DNA of 64,000 nt from NCBI GenBank assembly GCA_965227905.1, contig OZ245780.1, positions 124,001-188,000 of the forward strand. Reading direction: 5' to 3'. This document shows, one piece after another, positions 15,912 to 24,344 of the stretch (position 1 is its first letter; the number at the start of each line of letters is the position of its first letter). Origin of the DNA: CBDDHT01 sp965227905. GTDB lineage: Bacteria > Pseudomonadota > Alphaproteobacteria > Rhizobiales > Methyloligellaceae. Below the pieces are notes generated by a model. It made no database searches, had not been told where the DNA came from, and worked only from the letters and a program-made list of their open reading frames with translations. The position numbers and the translations under genes were made by a program.

Positions 15912-18251
15912 CTATATTCGAACTGCTCTCAACCGAAGTGCATTTCCCACAACAGAGACAGACGAGAGGCTCATGGCCGCTGCCGCAATCATTGGGCTCA
16001 AAAGCATGCCGAATACCGGATAAAGAATCCCAGCAGCAACTGGAACGCCCAGCGCGTTGTATATGAATGCAAAGAAGAGGTTCTGCCTGATGTTTCTCAT
16101 AGTGGCCCTAGATAACCGCCGCGCCCGGACAATCCCGTTCAGATCTCCCTTCACCAAAGTGATACCGGCACTCTCAATTGCAACGTCTGCTCCGGTTCCC
16201 ATAGCAATCCCGACATTTGCTTGAGCCAAAGCTGGGGCGTCATTTACCCCATCTCCAGCCATCGCAACTTTGGCCCCTTTATCCTGATAGCCTTTAACAA
16301 TGCGTGCTTTCGCATCGGGGAGCACGTCGGCGTGAACTTTGTCAATGCCGAGTTTGGAAGCAATTGCCGAAGCGGTGCGTGCATTGTCGCCTGTCACCAT
16401 GACAATGCGCATACCTTCAGAATGAAGTGCTTTCAGAGCGTCCGATGTCGTCTTCTTAATAGGGTCAGCAACTGCCAAAATCCCGGCTAACTTTCCATCA
16501 ATGGCGACGAACATCGCGGACTTGCCATCTGAACGGTATTGATCAGCTTCTGCACCATGATCGCAAATGCTTACGTCAATGCTGTTCATCATGGCTGCAT
16601 TGCCGAGCGCTACCTGTCTACCCTCGACCGATCCACGCACACCCATACCGGTAACAGAGCTGAAGTCATCCGCTCCAACAGTCTCTGCCATGCGATCCCT
16701 CGCGCCAACCAAGATCGCTTCGGCCAATGGATGTTCACTCCCCCGCTCCAGACTTGCGGCCATGCCCAGGACGGCAGACTCTTCAAAACCTTCGAACGCT
16801 ACCACGTCGGTCAACTTCGGTGCCCCCAGTGTCAATGTGCCGGTCTTGTCGACAATGATCGTGTCGACATCTGCAAAGCGTTCGAGATTCTCAGCGCTCT
16901 TGATCAATACACCCATTTGCGCACCTCGCCCCGTCGCCACCATGATCGACATGGGCGTCGCAAGACCGAGAGCGCAGGGGCAAGCAATAATCAGAACCGA
17001 AACGGCGACGATGAAGGCGTATGCCATCGCGGGTTCGGGGCCCCATAATGACCACGCGATGAACGATAGAATGGCGATTAGAACAACCGTCGGCACAAAG
17101 TATCCTGCCACAATGTCGGCAAGCCTCTGTATCGGCGCGCGGCTGCGTTGCGCCTCTGCGACCATATTGACGATCTGCGCCAGCATGGTTTCCGCCCCAA
17201 CACGCTTCGCTTGCATGACGAGGCTGCCGGACTTGTTCAGCGTGCCGCCCGTTACCGGATCACCTGTCGCCTTCTCGACCGGAATGGGCTCGCCAGTGAG
17301 CATAGACTCGTCGACCGACGACCGCCCGTCGACGACTTCACCATCGACGGGCATAGCTTCGCCGGGCCGAATTCGTAGCAGGTCTCCCACTTGCACGACA
17401 TCCAACGATATCTCTTCGTCTTCGCCCTGACTTGTCACTCTCAGCGCCGTTTTCGGAGCCAAATCCAGCAGTGCTCGGATCGCGCCGCCCGTCTGCTCAC
17501 GGGCCTTCAATTCCAAGATTTGACCGAGGAGAACCAAAACTACGATCACGCTCGCAGCTTCGAAATAAACCCCGACCGCTCCACCCTCACCGCGAAAGGT
17601 TGCAGGGAACAACCCCGGCGCAACCGTGGCAACATAAGAATAGATATAGGCTGCACCGACTCCGATACCAATCAATGTCCACATGTTGGGGCTGCGATTA
17701 CGAATGGATGCAAGGCAGCGTTCGAAGAATGGCCATGCCGACCAGAGAACGACAGGCGTCGCAAAAACAAGTTCTGCCCAGGCCGCGGACCGATGGCCGA
17801 TCCATTCCTTGATTGGCAGTCCAACAAACGGACCCATTGCCAACAACATTACCGGAATCGTGAACGCCAGCCCGACCCAAAACCTCTTTGTAAAATCCAC
17901 CAACTCAGGATTTGGCGCTGCGTCCTTATCAGGTATCCCCATAGGCTCCAATGCCATGCCACAAAGTGGACATGTACCGGGTCCCTCCTGTTCGATCTCA
18001 GGATGCATGGGGCAGGTGAATATTGTTCCTGGCGGAGCAGGCTCTGCTTCTGGACGCGGCTCTAAATACCGTGCCGGATCAGCCTCAAAATTCGTCCGGC
18101 AGCGAGAGGAACAGAAATAATAATCTCGACCTTCGTTCTTGATCCGATGATTGCTACCAGAAATTTGTACTGTCATCCCGCAGACTGGATCGATGGCGAT
18201 TTCAGGATCATCCGCCTCAATGACATCGGCGCTATCGCTTCGCTGTTGCAT
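15912..18251 (-). CDS. P1B-type copper-transporting ATPase with YHS and HMBD domains
   Basis: 779 residues. The N-terminus is not an HMA domain but a YHS domain (DPVCGM 21-26, FCSSRC 46-51) followed by a heavy-metal-binding segment (TCPMHPEI ~79, CPLCGM 94-99). The P-type core has TGEP, the intramembrane metal site ACPCALGLATP, the phosphorylation site DKTGTLT, the HP motif SEHPLAEAI and GDGVNDAPAL, and about eight membrane spans. CPC plus MN-terminal transmembrane motifs match Cu(I)/Ag(I) exporters. Faces a divergent csoR with a CsoR operator in between, supporting copper control. Minus strand, followed by a cytochrome c and a hypothetical gene. Confidence 0.93.
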   Translation of the reverse strand: MQQRSDSADVIEADDPEIAIDPVCGMTVQISGSNHRIKNEGRDYYFCSSRCRTNFEADPARYLEPRPEAEPAPPGTIFTCPMHPEIEQEGPGTCPLCGMALEPMGIPDKDAAPNPELVDFTKRFWVGLAFTIPVMLLAMGPFVGLPIKEWIGHRSAAWAELVFATPVVLWSAWPFFERCLASIRNRSPNMWTLIGIGVGAAYIYSYVATVAPGLFPATFRGEGGAVGVYFEAASVIVVLVLLGQILELKAREQTGGAIRALLDLAPKTALRVTSQGEDEEISLDVVQVGDLLRIRPGEAMPVDGEVVDGRSSVDESMLTGEPIPVEKATGDPVTGGTLNKSGSLVMQAKRVGAETMLAQIVNMVAEAQRSRAPIQRLADIVAGYFVPTVVLIAILSFIAWSLWGPEPAMAYAFIVAVSVLIIACPCALGLATPMSIMVATGRGAQMGVLIKSAENLERFADVDTIIVDKTGTLTLGAPKLTDVVAFEGFEESAVLGMAASLERGSEHPLAEAILVGARDRMAETVGADDFSSVTGMGVRGSVEGRQVALGNAAMMNSIDVSICDHGAEADQYRSDGKSAMFVAIDGKLAGILAVADPIKKTTSDALKALHSEGMRIVMVTGDNARTASAIASKLGIDKVHADVLPDAKARIVKGYQDKGAKVAMAGDGVNDAPALAQANVGIAMGTGADVAIESAGITLVKGDLNGIVRARRLSRATMRNIRQNLFFAFIYNALGVPVAAGILYPVFGMLLSPMIAAAAMSLSSVSVVGNALRLRAVRI

Positions 18252-18439
18252 CTAGGTCTTTCACTACCTCTAAGGCCTTCGTTGGAGTGGTAGACAATCG
18301 ACAGAAGACTCGCGGCGCAAAGTCGAGCTCAGCATCTGTATTGCTGCACTTTCGGCAACAACGCGCATCTTCACTCCTAACCCACGCGACTTGCCCAAGG
18401 CCTCCGCTCGTTCACCCTATTGCCTTTGCCACGATAGGC

Positions 18440-18470
18440 ATACTATACCTCTACCCCCCAAGGGTATATT
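18440..18470. promoter_or_regulatory. CsoR-type operator between csoR and the ATPase gene
   Basis: TACCCCCCAAGGGTA at 18452-18466 is a G/C-tract pseudo-palindrome flanked by TA-rich bases (ATACCTC on the left, TATT on the right), the pattern recognised by CsoR/RcnR-family repressors. It lies in the shared upstream region, so derepression by Cu(I) could induce both the ATPase and the regulator. Confidence 0.7.
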
Positions 18471-18579
18471 GCGACTGTCCTGAAAGTCAATCCTCAAGAA
18501 GGTGAGGATCGACCCAAAATCCGCTATGACTGTGGTGACCTTGATTAACGCACCGAAACAACCTGGGAGCCTGACGCGG

Positions 18580-18852
18580 GTGAAAAAACGTCAAAAAGAC
18601 TGTCTGTCACGCCTGTCTCGAATCGAGGGGCAAGTCCGCGGAATCGCGCGCATGATCGAAAACGATCGCTACTGCATCGACGTGCTCACTCAGATGCGCG
18701 CCATCAAAGCGGCGCTCAACAAGGTCGAGAGTGAAATCCTCAAGGATCATGCCGACCATTGCGTTGCCGATGCAATTCAGAGCGGAAACGAAGCAGAGCA
18801 AAGAGAGAAATTCAACGAGCTCGTGGAGCTGTTTGGTCGCTACCGTCAATGA
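18580..18852 (+). CDS. csoR: CsoR-family copper-sensing repressor
   Basis: 90 residues from GTG 18580, chosen because GGGAG lies 10 bases upstream and the length then matches the family; the frame is open to 18502. The all-helical DUF156 fold is seen as RLSRIEGQVRGIARMI ... YCIDVLTQMRAIKAAL. Ligands Cys 32, His 57 and Cys 61 (YCIDVL and DHADHC) form the C-H-C set of Cu(I)-binding CsoR rather than the Ni/Co set of RcnR. Divergent from the YHS ATPase, with an operator between them. Confidence 0.88.
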   Translation: MKKRQKDCLSRLSRIEGQVRGIARMIENDRYCIDVLTQMRAIKAALNKVESEILKDHADHCVADAIQSGNEAEQREKFNELVELFGRYRQ

Positions 18853-18868
18853 ATAAGAGCGTGATAAA

Positions 18869-18885
18869 TCTCTCGCTTCGAGAGA
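18869..18885 (+). terminator. Stem-loop after csoR
   Basis: TCTCTCG-CTT-CGAGAGA is a perfect 7-base stem 17 bases after the csoR stop. There is no T run, so it is at best a weak or Rho-assisted terminator. Confidence 0.35.
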
Positions 18886-18970
18886 CACATCGCGCCAATA
18901 GCAAGAGCGGACCTGCGTCTCTGGATAGTGTTGCGCTTATGGTCGAGCGGCGGCTCATTGACAGGAATTG

Positions 18971-19071
18971 CTGTTAATCAAGCCTATGAATTCAGCCAAA
19001 CTCTCTTATAAGGTCGCGTCATCAACCATCAACCCAAACCGGTTGAGATAGCTGAATGACCAACCCGTTTT
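18971..19071. repeat. Dispersed ~100-base repeat, copy 1
   Basis: About 90 percent identical to 41024-41123, beginning CTGTTAATC and ending ACCAACCCGTTTT. Internally it holds an inverted pair ATTCAGC (18990) and GCTGAAT (19051). Here it cuts off an IS3-family orfB; the other copy cuts off an ISAs1-like transposase. It may be a small non-autonomous insertion or a solo IS end. Confidence 0.75.
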
Positions 19072-19760
19072 TGATCGGCCCGATTGATTGGTCCACTTCC
19101 ATCGTTAGTGCATTGATGGATTTCGGTCCACGCAGGATGAACTGATCCGTCAGAACATCGATAAAGTCGATGGAGTTGAGCTTGCATTTGCCACGGATCG
19201 CTAGGCACTCCCTGGAGAACTCGTCGATGACGTTGAGCGTCCTGAAGGCCCGACCATAAAGGGTGCGTTCGTGGACGAAGTCATAGGACCAGACGTGATT
19301 GGGATACTCCGGTCGCAGATGAACGCATGAGCCGCCGCTGAACCATAGGCGCGACTTTTTCGGTTGTTTGTACGGGACCTTCAGCCCCTCTCGCTTCCAC
19401 AGCCGCTCGACCCGCTTGTCATTGATCTCCCAACCAGCATGAAGGAGCAGTGCTGCAAGACGGGGATAGCCACAGCGACCATATTGCCGGGCCAGCTCGA
19501 TCATATCGGCGACAAGACGCTCCTCGTCTTCTCTGCCTCGCGGAATATGACGTTGGGTCGAACGGTGTTGCCCATGCACGCGACAAGCACGACGCTCTGA
19601 CACACCAAGTTTGTCACGCACAAGATCAATGCAGTGCCGTCTTTGAGCAGGGTTTAGAAGTTTCGCTGACGCGGACCTTCGGTTCCCTTGGCGGCCTCGG
19701 ACAAGATCAACTTGTCCAGCGTCAGATCGAAGATCGCACGCCTCAGGGCCGATGGGCGCT
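19022..19760 (-). pseudogene. Broken IS3-family transposase (orfA tail plus orfB)
   Basis: Reading leftward, the last ~30 codons of an orfA (ALRRAIFDLTLDKLILSEAA) end at a stop near 19660, and orfB follows in another phase: GVSERRACRVHGQHRSTQR, YGRCGYPRLAALL, VWSYDFVHERTLYGRAFRTLNVIDEFSRECL. The frame then leaves the family after FILRGPKSI, before the second Asp and the Glu of the catalytic triad, and runs into unrelated DNA that includes the dispersed repeat. Both ends are missing, so it is inactive. Confidence 0.85.
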
Positions 19761-19948
19761 ATAGATTTGGTAGCCAGTGAGCATTGTCGCCGCGAAACCG
19801 TTCACACTTTGTCACTCATGTCTGTCGTTCTTGAAAACTCCCGGACTCCCGAAACGTCTGGATTGTTGCGTAAGGCCGTAACAGCACTCCAAACAGACGC
19901 TTAATCTGAACTTGTTGACCGCCAACATGGCTATGCTGATCGAGACCG

Positions 19949-20407
19949 TCATTGCTTTTCTGAATAAAAAACATCGACAAAAAGGCAACCGGCTCCGCAG
20001 ATTATTGCGACATCCGCAAGATTGAACGCGGGCCAATGGTAATCAGCTAGATGAAAATCCAGAAAATCAATGACAGCGCCGTGTCGGACGCGATCCAGCA
20101 CGTTACCAAGCGCACCTCCAATCATTAATCCTAAAGCGATGCTCACCAGCTTGCTTTGCGAATACAATAGCCAGATAAAAAGGGTTGAAGCAACGGCGAG
20201 GCCGAGCAAGGTGAGCGCCCACCAAGGCGCAACGCCCCCAAACATCCCGAAGCTCACGCCGTCATTGTAAACGAGGACGAGGTTAAGCACAGGCATGATT
20301 ACAACGCCCTCTGCCAAGGCCGGATAGCCAAGGGCAAGCGCTTTGCTGCCTTGATCAAATCCGAATATTGCCGCGATGCAGGCTATGCCGATGATGCGAT
20401 CGCTCAT
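19949..20407 (-). CDS. lspA: Signal peptidase II (lipoprotein signal peptidase)
   Basis: 152 residues with four membrane spans. The catalytic Asp pair is in GNVLDRVRHGAVIDFLDFH and WPAFNLADVAI. It cleaves diacylglyceryl-modified prolipoproteins in the inner membrane. The start overlaps the stop of the HMA-CDF gene as ATGA. An lspA copy tied to a cation exporter is well known in Pb/Cd/Zn clusters (for example the PbrBC fusion and cad clusters), so this is likely an accessory lspA, not the housekeeping one. One variation: VYNDG where many enzymes have NxGaaFG; here NDGVSFGMF is present. Confidence 0.9.
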   Translation of the reverse strand: MSDRIIGIACIAAIFGFDQGSKALALGYPALAEGVVIMPVLNLVLVYNDGVSFGMFGGVAPWWALTLLGLAVASTLFIWLLYSQSKLVSIALGLMIGGALGNVLDRVRHGAVIDFLDFHLADYHWPAFNLADVAIICGAGCLFVDVFYSEKQ

Positions 20408-21273
20408 TTTGCTTCACGCAGATCGGCCGTCGCGTCTTTCACAATCGACCATGACGAGTGCAGGAATAATCCCGCAATAACAACCGAGACGATTAGGTCG
20501 GGCCAACGCGTTCCTGTCCATGCGACAAGGCCCGCCGCCACAACGACGGCAACGTTTCCAATGGCGTCATTGCGCGAGAACAGCCAAACCGCGCGAACGT
20601 TTGAGTCACCCGTGCGGTGAGGTATCAAAGCGACTGCTGCCAACACGTTTACGACAAGCGCGATGAATCCGATCAGACCCATCAATTCCGCATTCGGCTG
20701 GTTCAGCACCATGACACGGTAGACCGTGCTCATGAAAACCCCCAACCCTAGGACACCAAGAAACAGCCCTTGGATGAGTGCCGAGCGCGCGCGCCAAACC
20801 ATGCTCCAGCCGATCGCAAGGACGCCGAGGAAGGTAATCAACCCGTCTCCGAGGAAGTCCAGAGCATCTGCCTTCAGTGCCTGAGAGTCGGCAATGATAC
20901 CGCCAAACATCTCGATAATGCCGTAGCCGACATTCAGCAGGATCACAATCCAGAGCGCTCGCTTGTACTTTGGCGTAATCTGGCTCAGGCGATCGGAACG
21001 ATCGTCGATCTCCGCGTGGGCGTTTGTATGAGCATCACCCAACCTGTCGAGCTGGTAGCCGATGGCCGGCACCACGCGCTCAATTTCAGCGAGCTTCGTG
21101 ATGGGAACTTCGGCTCGTAGGGTCATAATTTGCGTGGCGATGGAAACTCTTACATCCTCCACACCGACTGACCGAACCGCTTTTTCGATTTTGGCGGCAC
21201 AAGATGGACAATCCATACCCATGACGCGGTAGCGCGCGGCGTCTGCAATTTCGGCGGCGGCTTTGTCGGTCAT
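20404..21273 (-). CDS. HMA-CDF fusion cation efflux protein
   Basis: 289 residues. An N-terminal heavy-metal-associated domain (VMGMDCPSCAAKIEKAV, Cys at ~22 and 25) is fused to a cation diffusion facilitator membrane domain with six spans. Metal-site residues of a CDF are recognisable (ADALDFLGDG and FSRNDAIGN in place of HxxxD/DxxxD), so the substrate set may differ from classic Zn/Cd CDFs because the usual His of the first site is Asp. There is no C-terminal cytoplasmic domain. Forms an operon with a 63-codon leader gene and lspA, both joined by ATGA overlaps, behind a MerR-type promoter. Confidence 0.88.
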   Translation of the reverse strand: MTDKAAAEIADAARYRVMGMDCPSCAAKIEKAVRSVGVEDVRVSIATQIMTLRAEVPITKLAEIERVVPAIGYQLDRLGDAHTNAHAEIDDRSDRLSQITPKYKRALWIVILLNVGYGIIEMFGGIIADSQALKADALDFLGDGLITFLGVLAIGWSMVWRARSALIQGLFLGVLGLGVFMSTVYRVMVLNQPNAELMGLIGFIALVVNVLAAVALIPHRTGDSNVRAVWLFSRNDAIGNVAVVVAAGLVAWTGTRWPDLIVSVVIAGLFLHSSWSIVKDATADLREAK

Positions 21274-21461
21274 CGAGAGCTATTACCGGCATGCAGCGGA
21301 GGGCCAGCGTGGCCAAGTTCGATTCGTCCGCGCGGATAGCTGGCATGCATTTTGGTATGACGCGTCGAATCTGTGATGGTGGTCTCGGCCCAAAACGCAC
21401 CGCAATAAGTTGCCGAAGCGCTATCGAATGCGACATCATCGCCACAAATACGATCGGTCAT
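21270..21461 (-). CDS. Small protein, first gene of the CDF-lspA operon
   Basis: A 63-residue frame from an ATG with CAGGAG 7 bases upstream; its stop overlaps the CDF start as ATGA. It begins MTDRICGDDVAFDSASATYC, has Cys and several His but no membrane segment, and no family is recognised. It could be a genuine metal-binding peptide or the degraded N-terminus of an older CDF gene, since some CDF proteins begin with a similar Cys-containing lead. Good ribosome site and coupling support translation. Confidence 0.45.
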   Translation of the reverse strand: MTDRICGDDVAFDSASATYCGAFWAETTITDSTRHTKMHASYPRGRIELGHAGPPLHAGNSSR

Positions 21462-21496
21462 TCCACACTCCTGGTCGTTGCCATCTTCGCCCTCGC

Positions 21497-21527
21497 ATTC
21501 AAGCGTCTATAGCGACTAGAGCTTCAA
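21497..21527 (-). promoter_or_regulatory. MerR-type promoter of the CDF-lspA operon
   Basis: On the minus strand TTGAAG (21527-21522) and TTGAAT (21502-21497) are 19 bases apart, with the dyad CTCTAGTCGCTATAG in the spacer, close to PbrR/CadR-type operators (CTATAGTAACTAGAG). It points left into the CDF operon. Directly to the right sits a truncated merR, as in the intact arrangement at 24345. Confidence 0.75.
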
Positions 21528-21538
21528 GAGGTAATTTT

Positions 21539-21601
21539 ATGGCTTCGCAGTTCACCATTAGTTGTTTCGCAAAATCCATTTTTACAAATGGCCGCACTTG
21601 A
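21539..21601 (+). pseudogene. Decapitated MerR-family regulator remnant
   Basis: ATG 21539 preceded by AAGAGGTAATTTT opens a 20-codon frame MASQFTISCFAKSIFTNGRT then stop. The first residues match the start of the intact regulator at 24387 (MPSAEFTIGRLARQTGV) in both sequence and distance from a MerR-type promoter. Everything after the first helix is lost. This operon must now be unregulated or use a regulator from elsewhere. Confidence 0.6.
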
Positions 21602-21688
21602 TACGGTTCGGTTTCATCCAGCGTGGCGCTAGGCTAAGCGTTCAAGAAAAGAGCCGGCGCACCTAATCGCTCGCACGGAGTCAAAATC

Positions 21689-22471
21689 GTGAAGTATGAC
21701 TTGACGGTTCTAACGGTAGGGGTGTGGCTGATTTTCGGGAGTATATTGGGATATCGGCCAGCCCTCGCCCTTGATCTTTGTGCAAATCGGCAAGAGCTCA
21801 ACGCAAAAGAAGCCTTCGACTGTGGTCTGTCGAACTACATGGTGCTGGGGCCGGAGCGAGATGCAGCTGCCGCTGCTAGGTGGTTTGGGTTGGCAGCTGA
21901 GAATGGCGACCCGCGCGCAGCCAATAATCTGGGACAAATGTATCTCGCTGGCGACGGTGTGCCTAAGAGCCAGAAAGACGGTCTCAAATGGTTGCTCGCC
22001 GCTGCAAACGGCGGGTATTCCAAAGCAATGTATAGCCTTGGCCGACATTATGAGGATAGAAATCTAGCCGAGGCGGCGAATTGGTACGATAAGGCGTCCG
22101 AACAGGGACACGCCCGAGCTCAGAACATTTTGGGAAACATGCTGCGGTTCGGCTACGGCGTGCCGACCGACGCCCAGCGCGCCGCCGAGCTTTACCGATC
22201 TGCGGCAGAGAACGGCAACGCAACAGCCGCTTACAATCTTGCTTCGATGTACATTCATGGCGATGGCGTCACGGAAGATCTGCGTGAGGCTTACAAATGG
22301 CTTTTCATCGCAGGCGCGCGATCGGATCGAAGTCTGCGCCTTATCGCTCTGGAGGCGCGATCGATTGTCGAGAAGCGGCTGACGCCGGCCGAACTCGAAA
22401 CCGCCATTGAGCAACTTCGCGCCTGGCGGCCCAGACCGCGTTTAGATCGGCGCAGTGAGCAGTTGCCTTAG
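21689..22471 (+). CDS. Secreted Sel1-repeat protein
   Basis: 260 residues from GTG 21689 (CACGGAG 9 bases upstream). A signal peptide ends around PALALDLC. About five Sel1/TPR-like repeats follow (AARWFGLAAENGDPRAANNLGQMYLAGDGV, KWLLAAANGGYSKAMYSLG, NWYDKASEQGHARAQNILG, ELYRSAAENGNATAAYNLASMY, truncated here by unit). Such helical solenoids mediate protein contacts in the periplasm. The 3' end overlaps the convergent Tat-signal gene by ~30 bases. Confidence 0.87.
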   Translation: MKYDLTVLTVGVWLIFGSILGYRPALALDLCANRQELNAKEAFDCGLSNYMVLGPERDAAAAARWFGLAAENGDPRAANNLGQMYLAGDGVPKSQKDGLKWLLAAANGGYSKAMYSLGRHYEDRNLAEAANWYDKASEQGHARAQNILGNMLRFGYGVPTDAQRAAELYRSAAENGNATAAYNLASMYIHGDGVTEDLREAYKWLFIAGARSDRSLRLIALEARSIVEKRLTPAELETAIEQLRAWRPRPRLDRRSEQLP

Positions 22472-22948
22472 TCTGACCGTCGTTACAAAGCCAGTGTCAA
22501 AGTCCCGTTTGGCACCCAACTCGAGAGTGCCGTGGATGCGAACGAATTCGACATTCAACGGCGCCGCAAGCGTACCTGGCCTTGGATAATACGCGATGGC
22601 CTCCCGTGGCTTGGCCTTGGTTGCGTCGCAGTGAGGACACTTCCCTAACGGTTGAGCGGAGACAATAAAGAACGGAGCACTCTCACGGGTGTGCGGTGTA
22701 ATGTATCCTCGCGCAGCCACGACATTGCCAGCCAGCGAAAGAGTAGCCTCAGAGAATTTGAGCCGGGTTACGTCATCAGCATCGTAAAGACTGACAAGGC
22801 ACAACTCTGAAAGTCCCGCGGCCATGGACAGCTTCGGAGCAACCAGGGGAATTGCGGCCCCCGTGCCCATCGCTGCTATAAAGCGGCGCCTGTTTATCAG
22901 CCTATGCCGAAAATGACGATGACCGTGCAACCCGGCGAAAGAGTTCAC
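22442..22948 (-). CDS. Tat-exported hypothetical periplasmic protein
   Basis: 168 residues, with a twin-arginine-like INRRRFIAAMGTGAAIPLVA signal (~18-40). The mature part is beta-rich (ATLSLAGNVVAARGYITPH) with a PHCDATKAKP motif that resembles metal-binding loops and a C-terminal VRIHGTLELG. It may be an OB-like periplasmic protein; no named family. The start overlaps the SHOCT gene stop as ATGA, so it is the last gene of the leftward cytochrome-SHOCT operon. Confidence 0.75.
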   Translation of the reverse strand: MNSFAGLHGHRHFRHRLINRRRFIAAMGTGAAIPLVAPKLSMAAGLSELCLVSLYDADDVTRLKFSEATLSLAGNVVAARGYITPHTRESAPFFIVSAQPLGKCPHCDATKAKPREAIAYYPRPGTLAAPLNVEFVRIHGTLELGAKRDFDTGFVTTVRLRQLLTAPI

Positions 22949-23280
22949 TCTGTAAGCACGCGCCGCCGCTCCTCGAACTCCTCTTTGTCGATTTCGCCGC
23001 TTGCGTAACGTTCTTTGAGAATATCGAGAGGAGCCTTATGGGAGGGTGGCGCGGTCGTGCCTCGTCCGGACCCTTCTAGCCAGCGGACAAGCAGCACGAT
23101 GAGGACAATGATAGCGCCGAAGAACAAGATCATGATCATCGGCCCACCAAACATCCACCATCCGCCGTTCCACGTGTCTGGCCCGTATGTGCGAGTCTGT
23201 TGAGCCGTCGCGGTGATCGGCGCGATGGCGATAGCAGCAGCTACAAGAACAACCCCAAACCTGATCGCAAAATATCTCAT
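22945..23280 (-). CDS. SHOCT-domain membrane protein (copy 1)
   Basis: 111 residues: signal-like N-terminus (ITATAQQ), one membrane span (WWMFGGPMIMILFFGAIIVLIVLLVRWL) and a C-terminal SHOCT motif (PLDILKERYASGEIDKEEFEERRRVL). SHOCT domains are short helical oligomerisation modules. A similar protein is at 60819, beside copA. In both cases the gene sits with copper-related genes, which suggests a shared envelope role. Coupled with the Tat protein, 13 bases after the cytochrome gene. Confidence 0.85.
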   Translation of the reverse strand: MRYFAIRFGVVLVAAAIAIAPITATAQQTRTYGPDTWNGGWWMFGGPMIMILFFGAIIVLIVLLVRWLEGSGRGTTAPPSHKAPLDILKERYASGEIDKEEFEERRRVLTE

Positions 23281-23293
23281 TCCTCATGGCCCC

Positions 23294-24175
23294 TTATTGG
23301 ATAGTGCGCATCCAGCCAGTTTGGCGGTCGACCTCAATTCGATGCACGACCAAATCATCCTCGCCAACGATTTCAGCAATGATCGTTTTCCCCCCCTTCA
23401 CGCTGACCGAGCCGACCTTCAGCTTCGGATTTCCGTACCACTGTATCCATTGCTCGATCTGGCGGTGAATGTCATCTGTCGAGAGCCTGTCGCCTTTTGG
23501 CAAGGCGCTCTTCTCCGGCTTCTTTTTGCTGCCCTTCAACTCCCCGGGTGGCGAAGGGAATCCAGCCCGCATGGCGGCCACGAGTTTCCATATGTCCTCC
23601 GATTTCAGCACATCTCTGTAAGCCGGCATCGCGGTCTGCAATCGCTCGCCGCCCTCTGAAATCGTCCAGAAGAGATACTCATCATTCAGCATGGGCATTC
23701 TGATCATGTGAGCCAAGTTGGCCGGCGGCGGGTTCAGATCTTTGCCAGCCTCGCCATCTCCGTAGCCACGCGCGCCGTGACATGAGGCACAATTGTCGGC
23801 GTAGAGAGCGGCACCGCTGCGAACAACTTCCGGGCTGGCTGACAATGGGTTGGTCTTGCCTCTGTACTCCGAAGGTATGCCATTGTGCATGTAATACATG
23901 TGCCGCACCATGCTGGCTCCCCGGCCCATCCAGGGCCCCATACCGGGTCCCATCCGTCCGCCGTGCATCCCCCGCATCATGCCGTGGCGGGGCCACATCC
24001 AACGGCTCTGGCTGGGCCCCGTCATCGGCATCCGGCCCTGCGGCATGGTCTGTGGCTGGGACTGCGCTTGGCTCTGGGCCTGTCGTGTGGATAGAAAGCC
24101 CGCCACAGCAACTGTCCCGGTAAGCGCCGCCAAAAACGTCCAAGTCACACATTTGCGCTCACTAAATCGTCGCAT
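23294..24175 (-). CDS. Met-rich cytochrome c with PepSY-like C-terminus
   Basis: 293 residues. After a signal peptide (~11-33) comes a long Met/Gly/Arg/Gln-rich low-complexity stretch (MMRGMHGGRMGPGMGPWMG, ~66-84), a likely Cu binding region, then a heme site NCASCHG (C129, C132, H133) and MPMLNDEYLFWTI. The last ~45 residues (KLKVGSVSVKGGKTIIAEIV ... VHRIEVDRQTGWMRTI) look like a PepSY-type beta unit. Probably carries electrons to or from a periplasmic copper partner. Head of the leftward operon under the MerR-type promoter at 24345. Confidence 0.83.
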   Translation of the reverse strand: MRRFSERKCVTWTFLAALTGTVAVAGFLSTRQAQSQAQSQPQTMPQGRMPMTGPSQSRWMWPRHGMMRGMHGGRMGPGMGPWMGRGASMVRHMYYMHNGIPSEYRGKTNPLSASPEVVRSGAALYADNCASCHGARGYGDGEAGKDLNPPPANLAHMIRMPMLNDEYLFWTISEGGERLQTAMPAYRDVLKSEDIWKLVAAMRAGFPSPPGELKGSKKKPEKSALPKGDRLSTDDIHRQIEQWIQWYGNPKLKVGSVSVKGGKTIIAEIVGEDDLVVHRIEVDRQTGWMRTIQ

Positions 24176-24344
24176 TCAGCAACCCCTTGAATTTGTTATC
24201 TGGCGTCTGGTTCGAACTGCGCCCGGCAGACGATCTGCATCGTCGACATTAGGAACGCGCTCGCGATCGCTGCGGCACCGAATGCAGGTCGCCTATTAGG
24301 GGGCGGACCACTTCATTGCTGACGTTGCATGCCTTCACTTACTA

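Noticed and set aside
17391..18065. Plus-strand frame opposite the YHS ATPase
   Set aside because: Arg/Gln/Cys-rich noise antisense to the P1B core.
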